DNA of 64,000 nucleotides, from NCBI GenBank assembly GCA_934527315.1, contig CAKTAK010000005.1, positions 1-64,000 on the forward strand. Reading direction: 5' to 3'. A program made the translations under genes and the position numbers. Numbering within the stretch: the first letter of the stretch is position 1; every line of letters starts with the position of its first letter. The notes below the pieces were generated by a model that saw nothing but the letters and a program-made list of their open reading frames with translations, was not told the DNA's origin and made no database searches. Of the stretch, positions 26,707 through 35,543 are shown one piece after another. This DNA comes from HGM13010 sp934527315 (GTDB lineage: Bacteria; Bacillota; Clostridia; Oscillospirales; Oscillospiraceae).

Positions 26707-27189
26707 TCACTTGTGATATTTTCTACCGGCGTTGATGGTAAACGCCCGATAAATCTGTTCTGCCAACATAACCCGAGCCAAATGGTGGGGAAAGGTCATG
26801 TCAGACATGGAAAGGCGGAAATCCGCCCGCTGCTTTACCCGGTCATGCAGCCCGTTGGAGCTGCCGATGACAAAGCAAATCCGGCTGACGCCGCCGTTGG
26901 CTTTTTCCGCCATCAGCGCAGCCAGCGCTTCACTGGAAAGCTTTTTGCCCTCCACGCACATGGCAACCACATAGCTGCCTTGAGGGATTTTTTCCAGAAT
27001 TTCGTCCGCCTCTTTATTCAGTGCCCCGGTAATTTCTTTTTCCGAGGCATTCTCCGGGCATTTCACTTCCTGAATCTCGGCGGTCTCCCATTTGCAGAAT
27101 CCCTGCAGCCGTTTTTCATATTCCCGGTAAGCCTCAATATAGAATTTTTCCCGCATTTTTCCTGCGGTAATCAGTTTCACGGTCAGCAT
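26707..27189 (-). CDS. rlmH: RlmH, 23S rRNA pseudouridine-1915 N3-methyltransferase
   Basis: This 160-residue SPOUT enzyme has the C-terminal knot motifs RICFVIGSSNGLHDRV and LSMSDMTFPHHLARVMLAEQIYRAFTINAGRKYHK. It methylates pseudouridine 1915 in helix 69 on the assembled 70S ribosome. It overlaps walJ by 7 bases. In Bacillus rlmH also lies near the wal locus. Confidence 0.97.
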   Translation of the reverse strand: MLTVKLITAGKMREKFYIEAYREYEKRLQGFCKWETAEIQEVKCPENASEKEITGALNKEADEILEKIPQGSYVVAMCVEGKKLSSEALAALMAEKANGGVSRICFVIGSSNGLHDRVKQRADFRLSMSDMTFPHHLARVMLAEQIYRAFTINAGRKYHK

Positions 27190-27974
27190 ACAACTTTTTC
27201 CTTTACCGGTACCCGCAGCAGCCCCTCCACCGGGGCAACCTGCAGAGACATCCGTTCGTAGCCCGCCCGGTTCAATGCTTGAGAAACGGTTTCAAGGGCC
27301 CGCCGCGGGGTATTGTTTTCCTTGCTCAAATGGCCCAGTACCAGCTGCCGGGTGCCGTGCTCCGCCAGCGTTACCGCCAGTCTTGCGCAAGTATCGTTGG
27401 ACAAATGGCCGTAATCCGAGAGAATCCGCTGTTTCAGCGGCCAGGGATAGGGGCCGTTTTTCACCATTTCCACATCGTGGTTGGATTCAATCAGCGCCAA
27501 ATCCGCTCCCAATAAATCGTCCAGTACCTCATCGGTCACATGGCCCAAATCCGTGCAAAGGCAGAAACAAGCCTCCGCCGTTTCCACCCGATAGCCCGCG
27601 CTCTGGGGCACGTCATGGGGCGTGGGAAATGCCGTTACGGACACATCGCCCAAAGCAAAGGGCTCCTGCAAATCAATGGTTTCGATTTGTTCCCCGTACT
27701 CCGGCAGCTGCTCCCGCAAATGTTCGGCCACCAACGGCGGGGCATACACGGTCACCCCCGCCCGTTTCAGCAGCATCTTCACACCCTTGGTGTGGTCGCT
27801 GTGCTCATGGGTAATCAGCACACCGTCCAAGTCCTCCGGACTCCGGTGAACCTGCTCCATAGCCGCCTTGATTTTGGAAAAGGAAATTCCTGCGTCAATC
27901 AGCAGATTGGTTTCCTCCGCGGTCAGCAGCGCACAGTTTCCCGAGGAGCTGCTGGCAAATATCGACAGCTCCAT
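27183..27974 (-). CDS. walJ: WalJ (YycJ/VicX) metallo-beta-lactamase-fold hydrolase
   Basis: This 263-residue MBL-fold protein has the metal motif THEHSDH and further ligands in CLCTDLGHVTDE and LGHLSKENN. WalJ is a conserved member of wal operons, linked to coordination of division and DNA replication; it has nuclease-like relatives. The frame reads upstream inside murA2, but the ATG at 27974 shares one base with the murA2 stop (TGATG) and gives the family start MELSIFASSSSGN. Confidence 0.9.
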   Translation of the reverse strand: MELSIFASSSSGNCALLTAEETNLLIDAGISFSKIKAAMEQVHRSPEDLDGVLITHEHSDHTKGVKMLLKRAGVTVYAPPLVAEHLREQLPEYGEQIETIDLQEPFALGDVSVTAFPTPHDVPQSAGYRVETAEACFCLCTDLGHVTDEVLDDLLGADLALIESNHDVEMVKNGPYPWPLKQRILSDYGHLSNDTCARLAVTLAEHGTRQLVLGHLSKENNTPRRALETVSQALNRAGYERMSLQVAPVEGLLRVPVKEKVVC

Positions 27975-29275
27975 CAATCGCAGAACACCGCAGCTTGGCC
28001 GTAAATCGTTGCGTCTGCCGGGACCCGGCGGATATTTGCACCCAGACTGCTGAGTTTTCCCACAAAGTCCTGATAGCCCCGTTCGATATAGTGGATATCC
28101 TCCACCAAGGTCTTTCCTTCTGCGCACAGACCGGCCACCACTACGGCGGCGCCTGCCCGCAGGTCGCAGGCGCGGACGTTGGTACCGCTAAAGCGCTCCA
28201 CGCCCTCGATGACAGCCGTACAGCCGTCTACCTGCACGTCTGCGCCCATACGGCGCAGCTCGTCCATATACTTGAATCGGTTGTTGTAAATTCCTTCGGT
28301 AATCACGCTGGTTCCGTCAGCCAGACACAGCAAAACGCCCATCATAGGCTGCATATCCGTGGGGAATCCGGGGTAGGGCTGGGTTTTCACATTGGTGCAG
28401 TGCATCTTGCCCTCCCGACGGACCAAAACGGCATCGCCGTATTCCTCCACCGTAACGCCCACTTCCCGCAGCTTGCTGGAAATGCACTCCAAATGCCGGG
28501 GAATCACGTTTTTCACCAACACTTCTCCGCCGGTTGCCGCAGCCGCGCACATAAACGTGCCCGCCTCAATCTGGTCGGGAATGATGGAATAGCTGCCGCC
28601 GTGGAGATGCTCCACGCCGTTGATTTTAATGCTGTCCGTACCGGCGCCGCGAACATCGGCACCCATGGAGTTCAGGAAGTTTGCCAAGTCCACGATATGG
28701 GGCTCACGGGCCGCATTTTCAATAATGGTCTTGCCATGTGCCATGCAGGCAGCCAACATCACGTTCATGGTTGCGCCCACGGACACCTTATCCAAATAAA
28801 TGCGCGCGCCCACCAAGCCGTTTTCTCCAGCATTGGCATAAATAAATCCGTTTTCCACCAGTACGCTGGCGCCCAATGCCGTCATGCCCTTGATATGCTG
28901 GTCAATGGGCCGCACACCGAAGTTGCAGCCGCCGGGCATGGTGGTTTTTGCCGTTCCGAACCGGCCCAGCATGGCCCCAATCAGATAATAGGACGCGCGG
29001 ATTTTCCGCATCAGTTCAAAGGGTGCGTCCTGAAAATGCACATCTGTGCAGTCAATGTCCACAGTATTCTGGTCAACGTGGGAAACCTTCGCGCCCAAAT
29101 GCTCCAAAATGGTCAGCAGCATTTCCACATCGCTGATTTGGGGCAGATTTTCCAATCTGCAAACACCCTCCACCATCAGTGCAGCAGGGATAATGGCCAC
29201 CGCCGCATTTTTCGCGCCGCTGATCTCAACTTCTCCCCGCAGGGGATTTCCGCCCTGAATCAAATATTTTTCCAA
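27974..29275 (-). CDS. murA: UDP-GlcNAc 1-carboxyvinyltransferase (MurA), copy 2, in the wal region
   Basis: This 433-residue MurA has K22-N23 (GAKNAAVA) and catalytic C117 in PGGCNFGVRPIDQHI. It catalyses the same first step of peptidoglycan synthesis as copy 1. The start codon is TTG at 29275 (LEKYLIQGGN, read as Met), with AGGTGAGAG upstream. It sits between walI and walJ and has its own tandem promoters. Low-GC Gram-positives often hold two MurA enzymes with different regulation; which is dominant here cannot be told. Confidence 0.94.
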   Translation of the reverse strand: MEKYLIQGGNPLRGEVEISGAKNAAVAIIPAALMVEGVCRLENLPQISDVEMLLTILEHLGAKVSHVDQNTVDIDCTDVHFQDAPFELMRKIRASYYLIGAMLGRFGTAKTTMPGGCNFGVRPIDQHIKGMTALGASVLVENGFIYANAGENGLVGARIYLDKVSVGATMNVMLAACMAHGKTIIENAAREPHIVDLANFLNSMGADVRGAGTDSIKINGVEHLHGGSYSIIPDQIEAGTFMCAAAATGGEVLVKNVIPRHLECISSKLREVGVTVEEYGDAVLVRREGKMHCTNVKTQPYPGFPTDMQPMMGVLLCLADGTSVITEGIYNNRFKYMDELRRMGADVQVDGCTAVIEGVERFSGTNVRACDLRAGAAVVVAGLCAEGKTLVEDIHYIERGYQDFVGKLSSLGANIRRVPADATIYGQAAVFCD

Positions 29276-29315
29276 ACTCTCACCTGGCCTATCTTGTAGG
29301 TTTTCTCATTCATTC

Positions 29316-29434
29316 TATATAAATCTGCCACACACGGACAGCAAATTCCGGATTTGTTCTTAGTATCTCCAAATCCATGGCCGCTTACAGCCATACCAAG
29401 GACCTAATATAACACGAACCACCGGAAAAATCAA
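29316..29434 (-). promoter_or_regulatory. Two tandem sigmaA-type promoters for murA2
   Basis: P1: TTGATT (29434-29429), 17 bp, TATATT (29411-29406). P2: TTGCTG (29344-29339), 17 bp, TATATA (29321-29316). P2 gives a leader of about 35 bases, P1 of about 125. I found no clear pair of WalR half-sites (TGTWAH-N5-TGTWAH) here. Confidence 0.55.
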
Positions 29435-29448
29435 TCATTTCACGTCAA

Positions 29449-30267
29449 TCAGGTCACCGGTTGTTCTTCTCCGGTCGACACGTTCAGATAAAAGGTCTTT
29501 CCGTTCGTCTGAATCTCGCACACCGGCTGCAAACGGCCGCCCGTTGCATCGGGAAGATACAGCCATACATTCCGCACACTGCGAATCTCGCTGCAAACGG
29601 AATCGCTCCGGTCCAACACCCCCAGAAATCGGGTCATCAGTGTTGCCGCGTCCAACGCCTTGGTATCCGTTTCCGTCTGCACCGTGTCCAAAATCCGCTG
29701 ACCCTCGATTTTCAGCAATTCGTTTCCCGCAAAGTGAAATCGAATCTGACTGTTCATCACCGGGCTGTCCCCATAGATTGCGGTTGCAGTCACCGTATCG
29801 GAATCCTTTTCTTGACCGGAGGTTGCGATTTTCGCCTGAATTCCCATTTTCCGCAGCATTTTCTTCGCCGCGGCAGCGGGTTCTTCCTCCCCGGTCACGG
29901 CGCCGTCGGAAAACAGAATCTCAAAGTCGCCGGTTCCTCGGAAGCTGGCTTGTCCTTTTTCGCCGTAGTAATACATAATGTTGCCGCCCTGGTCTTCCAC
30001 GGTGACGGTTCCCAACACCTGCTCCACCAGTTTCTGTTCCCGGTCCAAATCCCGGCTCATGCCATAGGTCATCAGCGCGGAATTTTCCGGCAGGTCCACC
30101 TGCTCCATGGAAATCCCCCGGTTTGCAAACACCGTCTCCAAGCTTTCCATTGCCTGACGGGTGTTTTCCCGGCTCTGCTGATGGTCATTCCAAATCAACC
30201 CCAGCAAGCCCAGATTTACAAACAGCAAAATCGCAATCAGAATATTTTTGATTTTCGATGATTCCAT
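29449..30267 (-). CDS. walI: WalI (YycI)-like accessory protein of the WalRK system
   Basis: This 272-residue protein has one N-terminal membrane segment (IKNILIAILLFVNLGLLGLIW) and an extracytoplasmic beta-rich domain ending NGKTFYLNVSTGEEQPV. That architecture and the position after walH match YycI, which with YycH contacts the WalK kinase in the membrane. Sequence conservation in this family is low, so the call rests largely on context. Confidence 0.8.
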   Translation of the reverse strand: MESSKIKNILIAILLFVNLGLLGLIWNDHQQSRENTRQAMESLETVFANRGISMEQVDLPENSALMTYGMSRDLDREQKLVEQVLGTVTVEDQGGNIMYYYGEKGQASFRGTGDFEILFSDGAVTGEEEPAAAAKKMLRKMGIQAKIATSGQEKDSDTVTATAIYGDSPVMNSQIRFHFAGNELLKIEGQRILDTVQTETDTKALDAATLMTRFLGVLDRSDSVCSEIRSVRNVWLYLPDATGGRLQPVCEIQTNGKTFYLNVSTGEEQPVT

Positions 30268-30282
30268 CTTACCCTAACTTTC

Positions 30283-31614
30283 TCACTGTTTACTCCACAG
30301 CGGAGTGATTCGCCACGCAACGGACAGCGTCTCTCCGTTGTCCTGATACACCCGCACCAATTTCCGTCCGCCATCGGCGCATACCAATGCCGCCGCCTGC
30401 GGGCCGGACAGAGAAACCTCCGTTTCTCCCGTCAGCTGATATTGCCGCAGCCGCAGCTGCGCCCGGGTGATTTTTCCGGAGGTCACGGTGTATTCCGCAG
30501 CATATCCCCGCTCCAGACAAATGGGCATACCGTCCAAATAATACCCAAAGCACACCGTATAGCTTTCCGCAGCGGAATCATAGCTTGCCGCTGTCAGACG
30601 AATAACTGCGTCACCCGTATTGGTCATCAGCCGCTGGGTGGTTTGGTACAAAGCGTCCACCACGTCCGGCAGACTCGCCACGCCGTTCCACGGTCCCGGG
30701 TCGCTTTTACTTCCGCTTTCGCTCCGCTCAAAGTTCACGCTGCCCTTTGCGTCCAGACGCAGGGTGGCGTCGCCGTCCAGATACACCTTGCCGCCGTCAT
30801 TTTCCGTATAACTGGTGGCTGTTACGGAGTTCATACCAAACACCCGGAGCAGTTCCGTCCGATTCTCCGGCACGGCAGACGCCGCGGCGGAAATACTGCG
30901 AATCTCCTGATTGCCCGGAATGACCAGACACACCGGTTCCAAAGCGCTGTATTGGCTGCTTTCAAAGGCAAAAATTGCCTGATTGGAGGTATAAGACTGC
31001 ATTCTGGTTTCCAGTGCGCTTTTGGCCAAAGCCGTGCTGCAGCAATAAACGGTCTGCCCGTTTCCGGAAGTAAAATACAGCAAAACCCGATTTTCTTCCA
31101 CCGACAAAAACAGCTGTTGTGCCGTCAGCCCGGCAAGGTTTTCCGGTGCGGAGGTGCCCAGCCATGCCGCAACGCACAGCAAATCCTGTGACTGCACAAA
31201 ATCGAAAAAAACGCCCTCCCCCGACAATGCCGTCTGCCATGATTTTTGGCTCACAACCTCCGGTTTCCCCGCAGAGCCCACCGCCTCGCCCAGATAGGTA
31301 GAAAAGCGGTCGTATACCGTTTCGGTTTCGCTGCTGAACATCACGCCGTAACGGGTGCCTCGCTCCGGAGAGACGGAAATCACCAACGGCTGCGCCGCCT
31401 CGGCATAATCCCGGCGGGTCAGTGTACCGATGGTTCCGGAATCCGTTCCCCGGAACATTTGGGTCAACTCCGGCAGCAAATCCCGGCCGCCGATGACTCC
31501 GGCTTTTGCCGACAGCAGGATTGCCGACAGCAGCAGCCCCGCAATCAAAACGTTTTTCCCGGTTTCCACCGCCGTTTTCCCATGGCGCTCCAGCCAGAGT
31601 TTCCACTTAGCCAT
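30283..31614 (-). CDS. walH: WalH (YycH)-like accessory protein of the WalRK system
   Basis: This 443-residue protein has a short cytoplasmic tail, one membrane helix (NVLIAGLLLSAILLSAKAGVI) and a large extracytoplasmic domain. Position directly after walK (8-base overlap) and topology match YycH, a regulator of the WalK sensor. SD GGAGGGAC precedes the ATG. No enzymatic motif is seen. Confidence 0.8.
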   Translation of the reverse strand: MAKWKLWLERHGKTAVETGKNVLIAGLLLSAILLSAKAGVIGGRDLLPELTQMFRGTDSGTIGTLTRRDYAEAAQPLVISVSPERGTRYGVMFSSETETVYDRFSTYLGEAVGSAGKPEVVSQKSWQTALSGEGVFFDFVQSQDLLCVAAWLGTSAPENLAGLTAQQLFLSVEENRVLLYFTSGNGQTVYCCSTALAKSALETRMQSYTSNQAIFAFESSQYSALEPVCLVIPGNQEIRSISAAASAVPENRTELLRVFGMNSVTATSYTENDGGKVYLDGDATLRLDAKGSVNFERSESGSKSDPGPWNGVASLPDVVDALYQTTQRLMTNTGDAVIRLTAASYDSAAESYTVCFGYYLDGMPICLERGYAAEYTVTSGKITRAQLRLRQYQLTGETEVSLSGPQAAALVCADGGRKLVRVYQDNGETLSVAWRITPLWSKQ

Positions 31615-33049
31615 GCTCGGGTCCCTCCACCGGCAGGGTCATGGTAATGGCAGTGCCCTTTCCCAGATCACTTTCCAGAGAAAGCTTTCCGCCGTGCCGC
31701 ATTACAATTTCATTGGCAATGGACAGACCCAAGCCCGTTCCGCCGGATTCCCGGCTGCGGGCCTTATCCACCCGGTAAAACCGTTCAAATACCCGGTCCA
31801 CATCTTGGGCGGGAATGCCCACGCCGTTGTCCCGCACGGTGCACCAGACCTGATTTCCGGTTCGTCCGGCGGTCATAGTAATCACACCGCCGTCTTTGGT
31901 ATATTTGATTGCATTGGAAACCATATTGATGAGCACCTGCTCAATCCGTCCACGGTCGCCCACAATTTCCGGCAAATCCGTCTGAATGTCCAACGTAAAG
32001 GTGTGGCCGTGTTTCTGCGCCTCCATCACCATGGCGCTGTACACGTCCTGCAAGGATTTTTCAAACCGGAACCGGGTGAAGGAAAATTCAATGCTGCCCG
32101 CGTCGAATCGGGACAGGGTCAGCAGATCCTGCACCAGATTGGTCATACGGTCGGACTCATTCACAATCACGTTCAAGAACTTCTGCTGCATCGCCGGGGG
32201 CATATCCGGGTCCTCCAACAGAGTCTCGGAATAGCTTTTCACACTGGTAATGGGCGTACGCAATTCGTGAGACACGTTGGCTACGAATTCCTTTCGCATC
32301 TGCTCGGACTTTTTCAGGTTGTCCAGCGTTTCCTCCAAGGTTCCCGCCATGTCATTAAACGTCTGGGTCAAAACACCGATTTCGTCCTTTGCATGGTTTT
32401 CCGGCTTATGGTCAAAGTCGCCGTTGGCCACTCGTTTCGCCGCAAGGGTCAGCTCCTGAATGGGCGTTACCAGTGTTTTTGCCAGCAACAAGCTCATCAG
32501 CGCCGCAATCAGCAGGCCGATGCCCATCGCCTGCAAAATGATGCGGGTCAAATCTCCGTTCAGATTCTGAATGGTGGACTTATTGTCCACGATGTAGAGA
32601 ATATAATGCCCGCCCCGACCGTTCAGCGGAATGGCCACGTCCATATAATCGGCAGACGCGTCGCTTGCATACCCCGGTTTCCCAGCCATTGCCGTGAGAA
32701 TATTGGGGGTGTTGGTAATCTCCTGGGCAGGGGTATTGCTGCCGGTAATATAAATTCCGGTATATCCGTCCAGAATGTAATAATTCCGCGTTCCGGAATC
32801 AATGCCCAACGGGCCGGTATATGCGTTCAGAATATCCGCCACGGCAGCCGACGCGCGGTCGGAATCCGCTGCGCTGCGCAGGTCCTGCGCCAGCTCCTCG
32901 GAGGAAAACACGGATTGCATTTCCTCATAGAACTGTTCCAGATAAAAATTCCGCACACCGTGGAGCAAAAATGCGCCTGCCACGGCCATAAACGCCACAA
33001 TGAGCGCCATGATAATCAGAACCAGTTTTGTATATAGACTGCGGCCCAT
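31607..33049 (-). CDS. walK: WalK sensor histidine kinase, short form
   Basis: 480 residues: membrane helix 1 (8-30), extracytoplasmic sensor domain (about 31-168), membrane helix 2 (169-191), HAMP (191-243), HisKA with phospho-acceptor H261 in ANVSHELRTPITS, and HATPase with N, G1 and G2 boxes (NMVSNAIKYT, DNGVGIP, GGTGLGLSI). It autophosphorylates and passes phosphate to WalR to control wall hydrolases. The cytoplasmic PAS domain of Bacillus/Staphylococcus WalK is missing: HAMP runs directly into HisKA. PhoR-like identity is the alternative, but walH/I/J next door argue for WalK. Confidence 0.88.
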   Translation of the reverse strand: MGRSLYTKLVLIIMALIVAFMAVAGAFLLHGVRNFYLEQFYEEMQSVFSSEELAQDLRSAADSDRASAAVADILNAYTGPLGIDSGTRNYYILDGYTGIYITGSNTPAQEITNTPNILTAMAGKPGYASDASADYMDVAIPLNGRGGHYILYIVDNKSTIQNLNGDLTRIILQAMGIGLLIAALMSLLLAKTLVTPIQELTLAAKRVANGDFDHKPENHAKDEIGVLTQTFNDMAGTLEETLDNLKKSEQMRKEFVANVSHELRTPITSVKSYSETLLEDPDMPPAMQQKFLNVIVNESDRMTNLVQDLLTLSRFDAGSIEFSFTRFRFEKSLQDVYSAMVMEAQKHGHTFTLDIQTDLPEIVGDRGRIEQVLINMVSNAIKYTKDGGVITMTAGRTGNQVWCTVRDNGVGIPAQDVDRVFERFYRVDKARSRESGGTGLGLSIANEIVMRHGGKLSLESDLGKGTAITMTLPVEGPEHG

Positions 33050-33064
33050 ACTGCTTTAACTTCC

Positions 33065-33766
33065 TTAATCGGCAAAATAATATCCCGCGCCCCGACGGGT
33101 CATAATGTATTCCGGTTCCGCCGGTTTTTTCTCCAGCTTTTCCCGGAAACGGCGCATTGCCACGTCCACCGTGCGCAAATCGCCGAAATAGTCATACTGC
33201 CACACCTGACGCATCAGTTCCTCCCGGGAGAAGATTTTTCCCGGCTCCGCTGCCATCAGCTGCAAAATGTTGTATTCCCGCTCCGTCAGGTCGATTTCCT
33301 TTCCGTCCCGATACACCGCATGGCGGTCCATATCAATGGTCAGGTCCTTGACCTGCAGCACGTTTTCGTTTTTCTCCGGCTGCACCGCAGGGGCAGCGGC
33401 GGCGCTGCGGCGGATGTTGGCCTTTACCCGCGCCATCAGTTCCCGAATGGAGAAGGGTTTCGTAATATAATCGTCCGCGCCGATTTCCAGACCGAACACC
33501 TTGTCCGTTTCATCTTCCCGGGCGGTCAGCATAATAATCGGCACATTGCTGCCCCCGTCCCGCAGCGCCTTGCAAACCTCAAAGCCGTCCATTTCCGGCA
33601 GCATGATGTCCAGCAAAATCAAATCCGGGTCCTGCGTCTGCGCCAATTCCAATGCCTGCTTGCCGTCAAATGCCACCAGCGTTTCGAATTCGTTCTTTTC
33701 CAGATTATATTGCAAAATCTCTACGATTGCTTTTTCGTCATCAACAATCAACACTTTTTTAGCCAT
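33065..33766 (-). CDS. walR: WalR, OmpR-family response regulator
   Basis: This 233-residue protein has an N-terminal receiver with phospho-acceptor D53 (LILLDIMLPEMDG) and the switch K in DDYITKPF. The C-terminal winged-helix DNA-binding domain includes LTEREYNILQLMAAEPGKIFSREELMRQVW and TVDVAMRRFREKLE. It is the transcription factor of the WalRK two-component system. It overlaps the nudix gene upstream by 8 bases and lies 15 bases before walK. SD GGAGG. Confidence 0.93.
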   Translation of the reverse strand: MAKKVLIVDDEKAIVEILQYNLEKNEFETLVAFDGKQALELAQTQDPDLILLDIMLPEMDGFEVCKALRDGGSNVPIIMLTAREDETDKVFGLEIGADDYITKPFSIRELMARVKANIRRSAAAAPAVQPEKNENVLQVKDLTIDMDRHAVYRDGKEIDLTEREYNILQLMAAEPGKIFSREELMRQVWQYDYFGDLRTVDVAMRRFREKLEKKPAEPEYIMTRRGAGYYFAD

Positions 33767-34304
33767 TGTGCGCCTCCAGAAGTCTGGCCGTTTTCAACAC
33801 GGCAACCAGAGTTTTTCCGTCCCGGATTTCGCCGTTCATGCACAGCTCCGTCAGCCGGGACAGGGAATATTTTTCCACATTCAGATATTCTCCGGCATCC
33901 GGGTGCGCCGGGTGGGGCTTTAATCCCCGGGCCAGATACAGATGCAGCACCTCCGTGCAGTAGCCGGGAGAGGCATAGCTTTCTCCCAAACCGGTCCATT
34001 CCTCCGCAGTAAAGCCCGTTTCCTCGGACAGCTCCCGCTTTGCGCCCTCCAACGGGTCCTCCCCGGATTCCAGTTTTCCCGCCGGAATTTCCAGCAGCAT
34101 GGTGCCAAAGGGATACCGGAATTGACGCACACAATACACGTTGCCTTCCTCGTCCAAGGGCAGCACAGCCACGCCGCCGCTGTGATGGACCACTTCCCGC
34201 TTGGTCATTTCTCCGGTATGCAGCTCCACATCGTCCAACGTCACTTCCACAATCACGCCGTTGTACTTCTCTTCGCCGCTTTTCTTCGTCTCAAAATATT
34301 CCAT
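33759..34304 (-). CDS. Nudix hydrolase, ADP-ribose pyrophosphatase type
   Basis: The 181-residue protein has a complete Nudix box, G-K-LESGEDP-L-E-GAKRELSEETG-F, and the upstream HHSGGVAVLPL and RYPFGTMLLEIPAG seen in NudF-type enzymes that hydrolyse ADP-ribose. The frame opens at 34334, but the ATG at 34304 has GGAGG upstream; the promoter TSS predicted near 34337 would leave the upper ATG leaderless. It is the first gene of the nudix-walR-walK-walH-walI transcript. ADP-ribose specificity is inferred. Confidence 0.88.
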   Translation of the reverse strand: MEYFETKKSGEEKYNGVIVEVTLDDVELHTGEMTKREVVHHSGGVAVLPLDEEGNVYCVRQFRYPFGTMLLEIPAGKLESGEDPLEGAKRELSEETGFTAEEWTGLGESYASPGYCTEVLHLYLARGLKPHPAHPDAGEYLNVEKYSLSRLTELCMNGEIRDGKTLVAVLKTARLLEAHNG

Positions 34305-34343
34305 AACTGCCTCCAGTTTATCATCATAATCCATATAAAAGGA

Positions 34344-34372
34344 AGTATATCATAATTCTGCCGACTTTTCCA
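34344..34372 (-). promoter_or_regulatory. SigmaA-type promoter of the nudix-wal operon
   Basis: Minus-strand TGGAAA (-35, 34372-34367) and TATACT (-10, 34349-34344), 17-bp spacer. The leader to the ATG at 34304 is about 33 bases and holds the SD. Confidence 0.6.
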
Positions 34373-34446
34373 TAGATTTTATATGGAAAGCAGCCGGACC
34401 CTCGGGGTATCATAGTTCCAAACATTTTTACAGCGGAGGAACGCTT

Positions 34447-34935
34447 ATGGAAACACAAACCTGCACATCTCACGCCGTCACACTGTATTTTTCCCAAGAA
34501 GACCTGAATCATCGGGGGCTGCAGCTCCCACTTGCCCCGGCCGAGGCCCGTCAACTGGTGCAATCCTCCCTGCTGACCGGCGGATTGGCCCCTTGGACCG
34601 CAATGGAAATCGATTTATTTACATACGGCACATCCCTGCTGTTGGTGGCTCGTCCCGCTGCGGAAACTGCCGCAGCCTTTCGATTTGAAACCTTGGAGGA
34701 TTTGATTCAAGCCGCCCGGCTCCTCCCCCGCGCAACGCCTGCCGTGCTGCTCTGGTCCGATGATTCTTTCCTGCTCCTGCCCGGAATTTTGCCGGAGCCG
34801 CTCCCCCGGGCTCTCTATGAATTCGGCACACCGGCGGTTTACAGCGCATACGAATGGGCCCATCTGCAGGAGCACGGAAAAATGCTCATGCCCGGCGGGG
34901 CTGTTTCCCGGCTGCAGCAATATTTCACAGATTAG
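34447..34935 (+). CDS. MecA-like ClpC adaptor protein, compact
   Basis: 162 residues. The N-terminal part VTLYFSQEDLNHRGLQLPLAPAEARQLVQ resembles the MecA substrate-binding domain. The C-terminal part FRFETLEDLIQAARLLP ... LYEFGTPAVYSAYEWAHLQEHGKMLMPGGAVSRLQQYF resembles the MecA ClpC-binding domain (for example LEEYGK...A...I..HF in Bacillus). MecA hands substrates to ClpCP. The acidic linker of Bacillus MecA (about 218 aa) is largely missing. It lies divergent to the wal operon and upstream of smpB. Confidence 0.65.
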   Translation: METQTCTSHAVTLYFSQEDLNHRGLQLPLAPAEARQLVQSSLLTGGLAPWTAMEIDLFTYGTSLLLVARPAAETAAAFRFETLEDLIQAARLLPRATPAVLLWSDDSFLLLPGILPEPLPRALYEFGTPAVYSAYEWAHLQEHGKMLMPGGAVSRLQQYFTD

Positions 34936-34960
34936 ACACAGTTCCGCAAGAAGTTGGGGC

Positions 34961-34989
34961 TTTTCATTTCAGGAAGAATGTGGTATATT
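34961..34989 (+). promoter_or_regulatory. Candidate promoter of smpB
   Basis: TTTTCA (-35, 34961-34966) and TATATT (-10, 34984-34989) with a 17-bp spacer, about 45 bases before the smpB start. Confidence 0.5.
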
Positions 34990-35040
34990 AGGAATCCGAG
35001 GAGAGGTTCTCCTCCATTGACCGGGAAGGAGGTGCACCAT

Positions 35041-35505
35041 TTGTCACCGAAAGCAAAAGGCAAAAAGGAAGTTGCGTCCAACCGCAAAGCGTTCCATGAT
35101 TACTTCATTCTGGACCGCTATGAGGCAGGCATTGAGCTGAAGGGAACGGAAGTGAAAAGTATCCGCGCCGGAAAGCTGAATCTGAAGGACTCTTTCTGTA
35201 CCGTGAAAAATGGTGAACTGATGCTCCTGGGCATGCACATCAGTCCGTATGACCACGGCAACCGGTTTAATCCGGACCCGGTGCGTCCCCGCCGTCTGCT
35301 GATGCATAAGCGGGAAATTCTGAAATTGGGCCAATCGGTTCAGTTGGACGGAAACGCACTGATTCCCCTGTCGCTGTACTTTAAAGACGGCCGGGTGAAG
35401 GTGGAAGTCGGCTTGTGCAAAGGCAAAAAGCTCTACGATAAGCGAGAGTCTGAGGCAGCGCGTCAGGCAAAGCGGGATATCGACCGAGCTTTGAAACAGC
35501 ACTAA
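35041..35505 (+). CDS. smpB: SmpB, tmRNA-binding protein
   Basis: This 154-residue OB-fold protein has the motifs NRKAFHDYFILDRYEAGIELKGTEVKSIRAGKLNLKDSF, HISPYDHGN and the C-terminal GLCKGKKLYDKRE ... AKRDIDRALKQH. It carries tmRNA into the A site of stalled ribosomes. The start is TTG at 35041 with AAGGAGGTG upstream; the frame reads further back without an SD. The tmRNA gene lies 650 bases downstream on the same strand, with one cyclophilin gene between. Confidence 0.96.
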   Translation: MSPKAKGKKEVASNRKAFHDYFILDRYEAGIELKGTEVKSIRAGKLNLKDSFCTVKNGELMLLGMHISPYDHGNRFNPDPVRPRRLLMHKREILKLGQSVQLDGNALIPLSLYFKDGRVKVEVGLCKGKKLYDKRESEAARQAKRDIDRALKQH

Positions 35506-35543
35506 GCATTCACAACGATACAAAAGAAAAGGAGGCCATTCCC

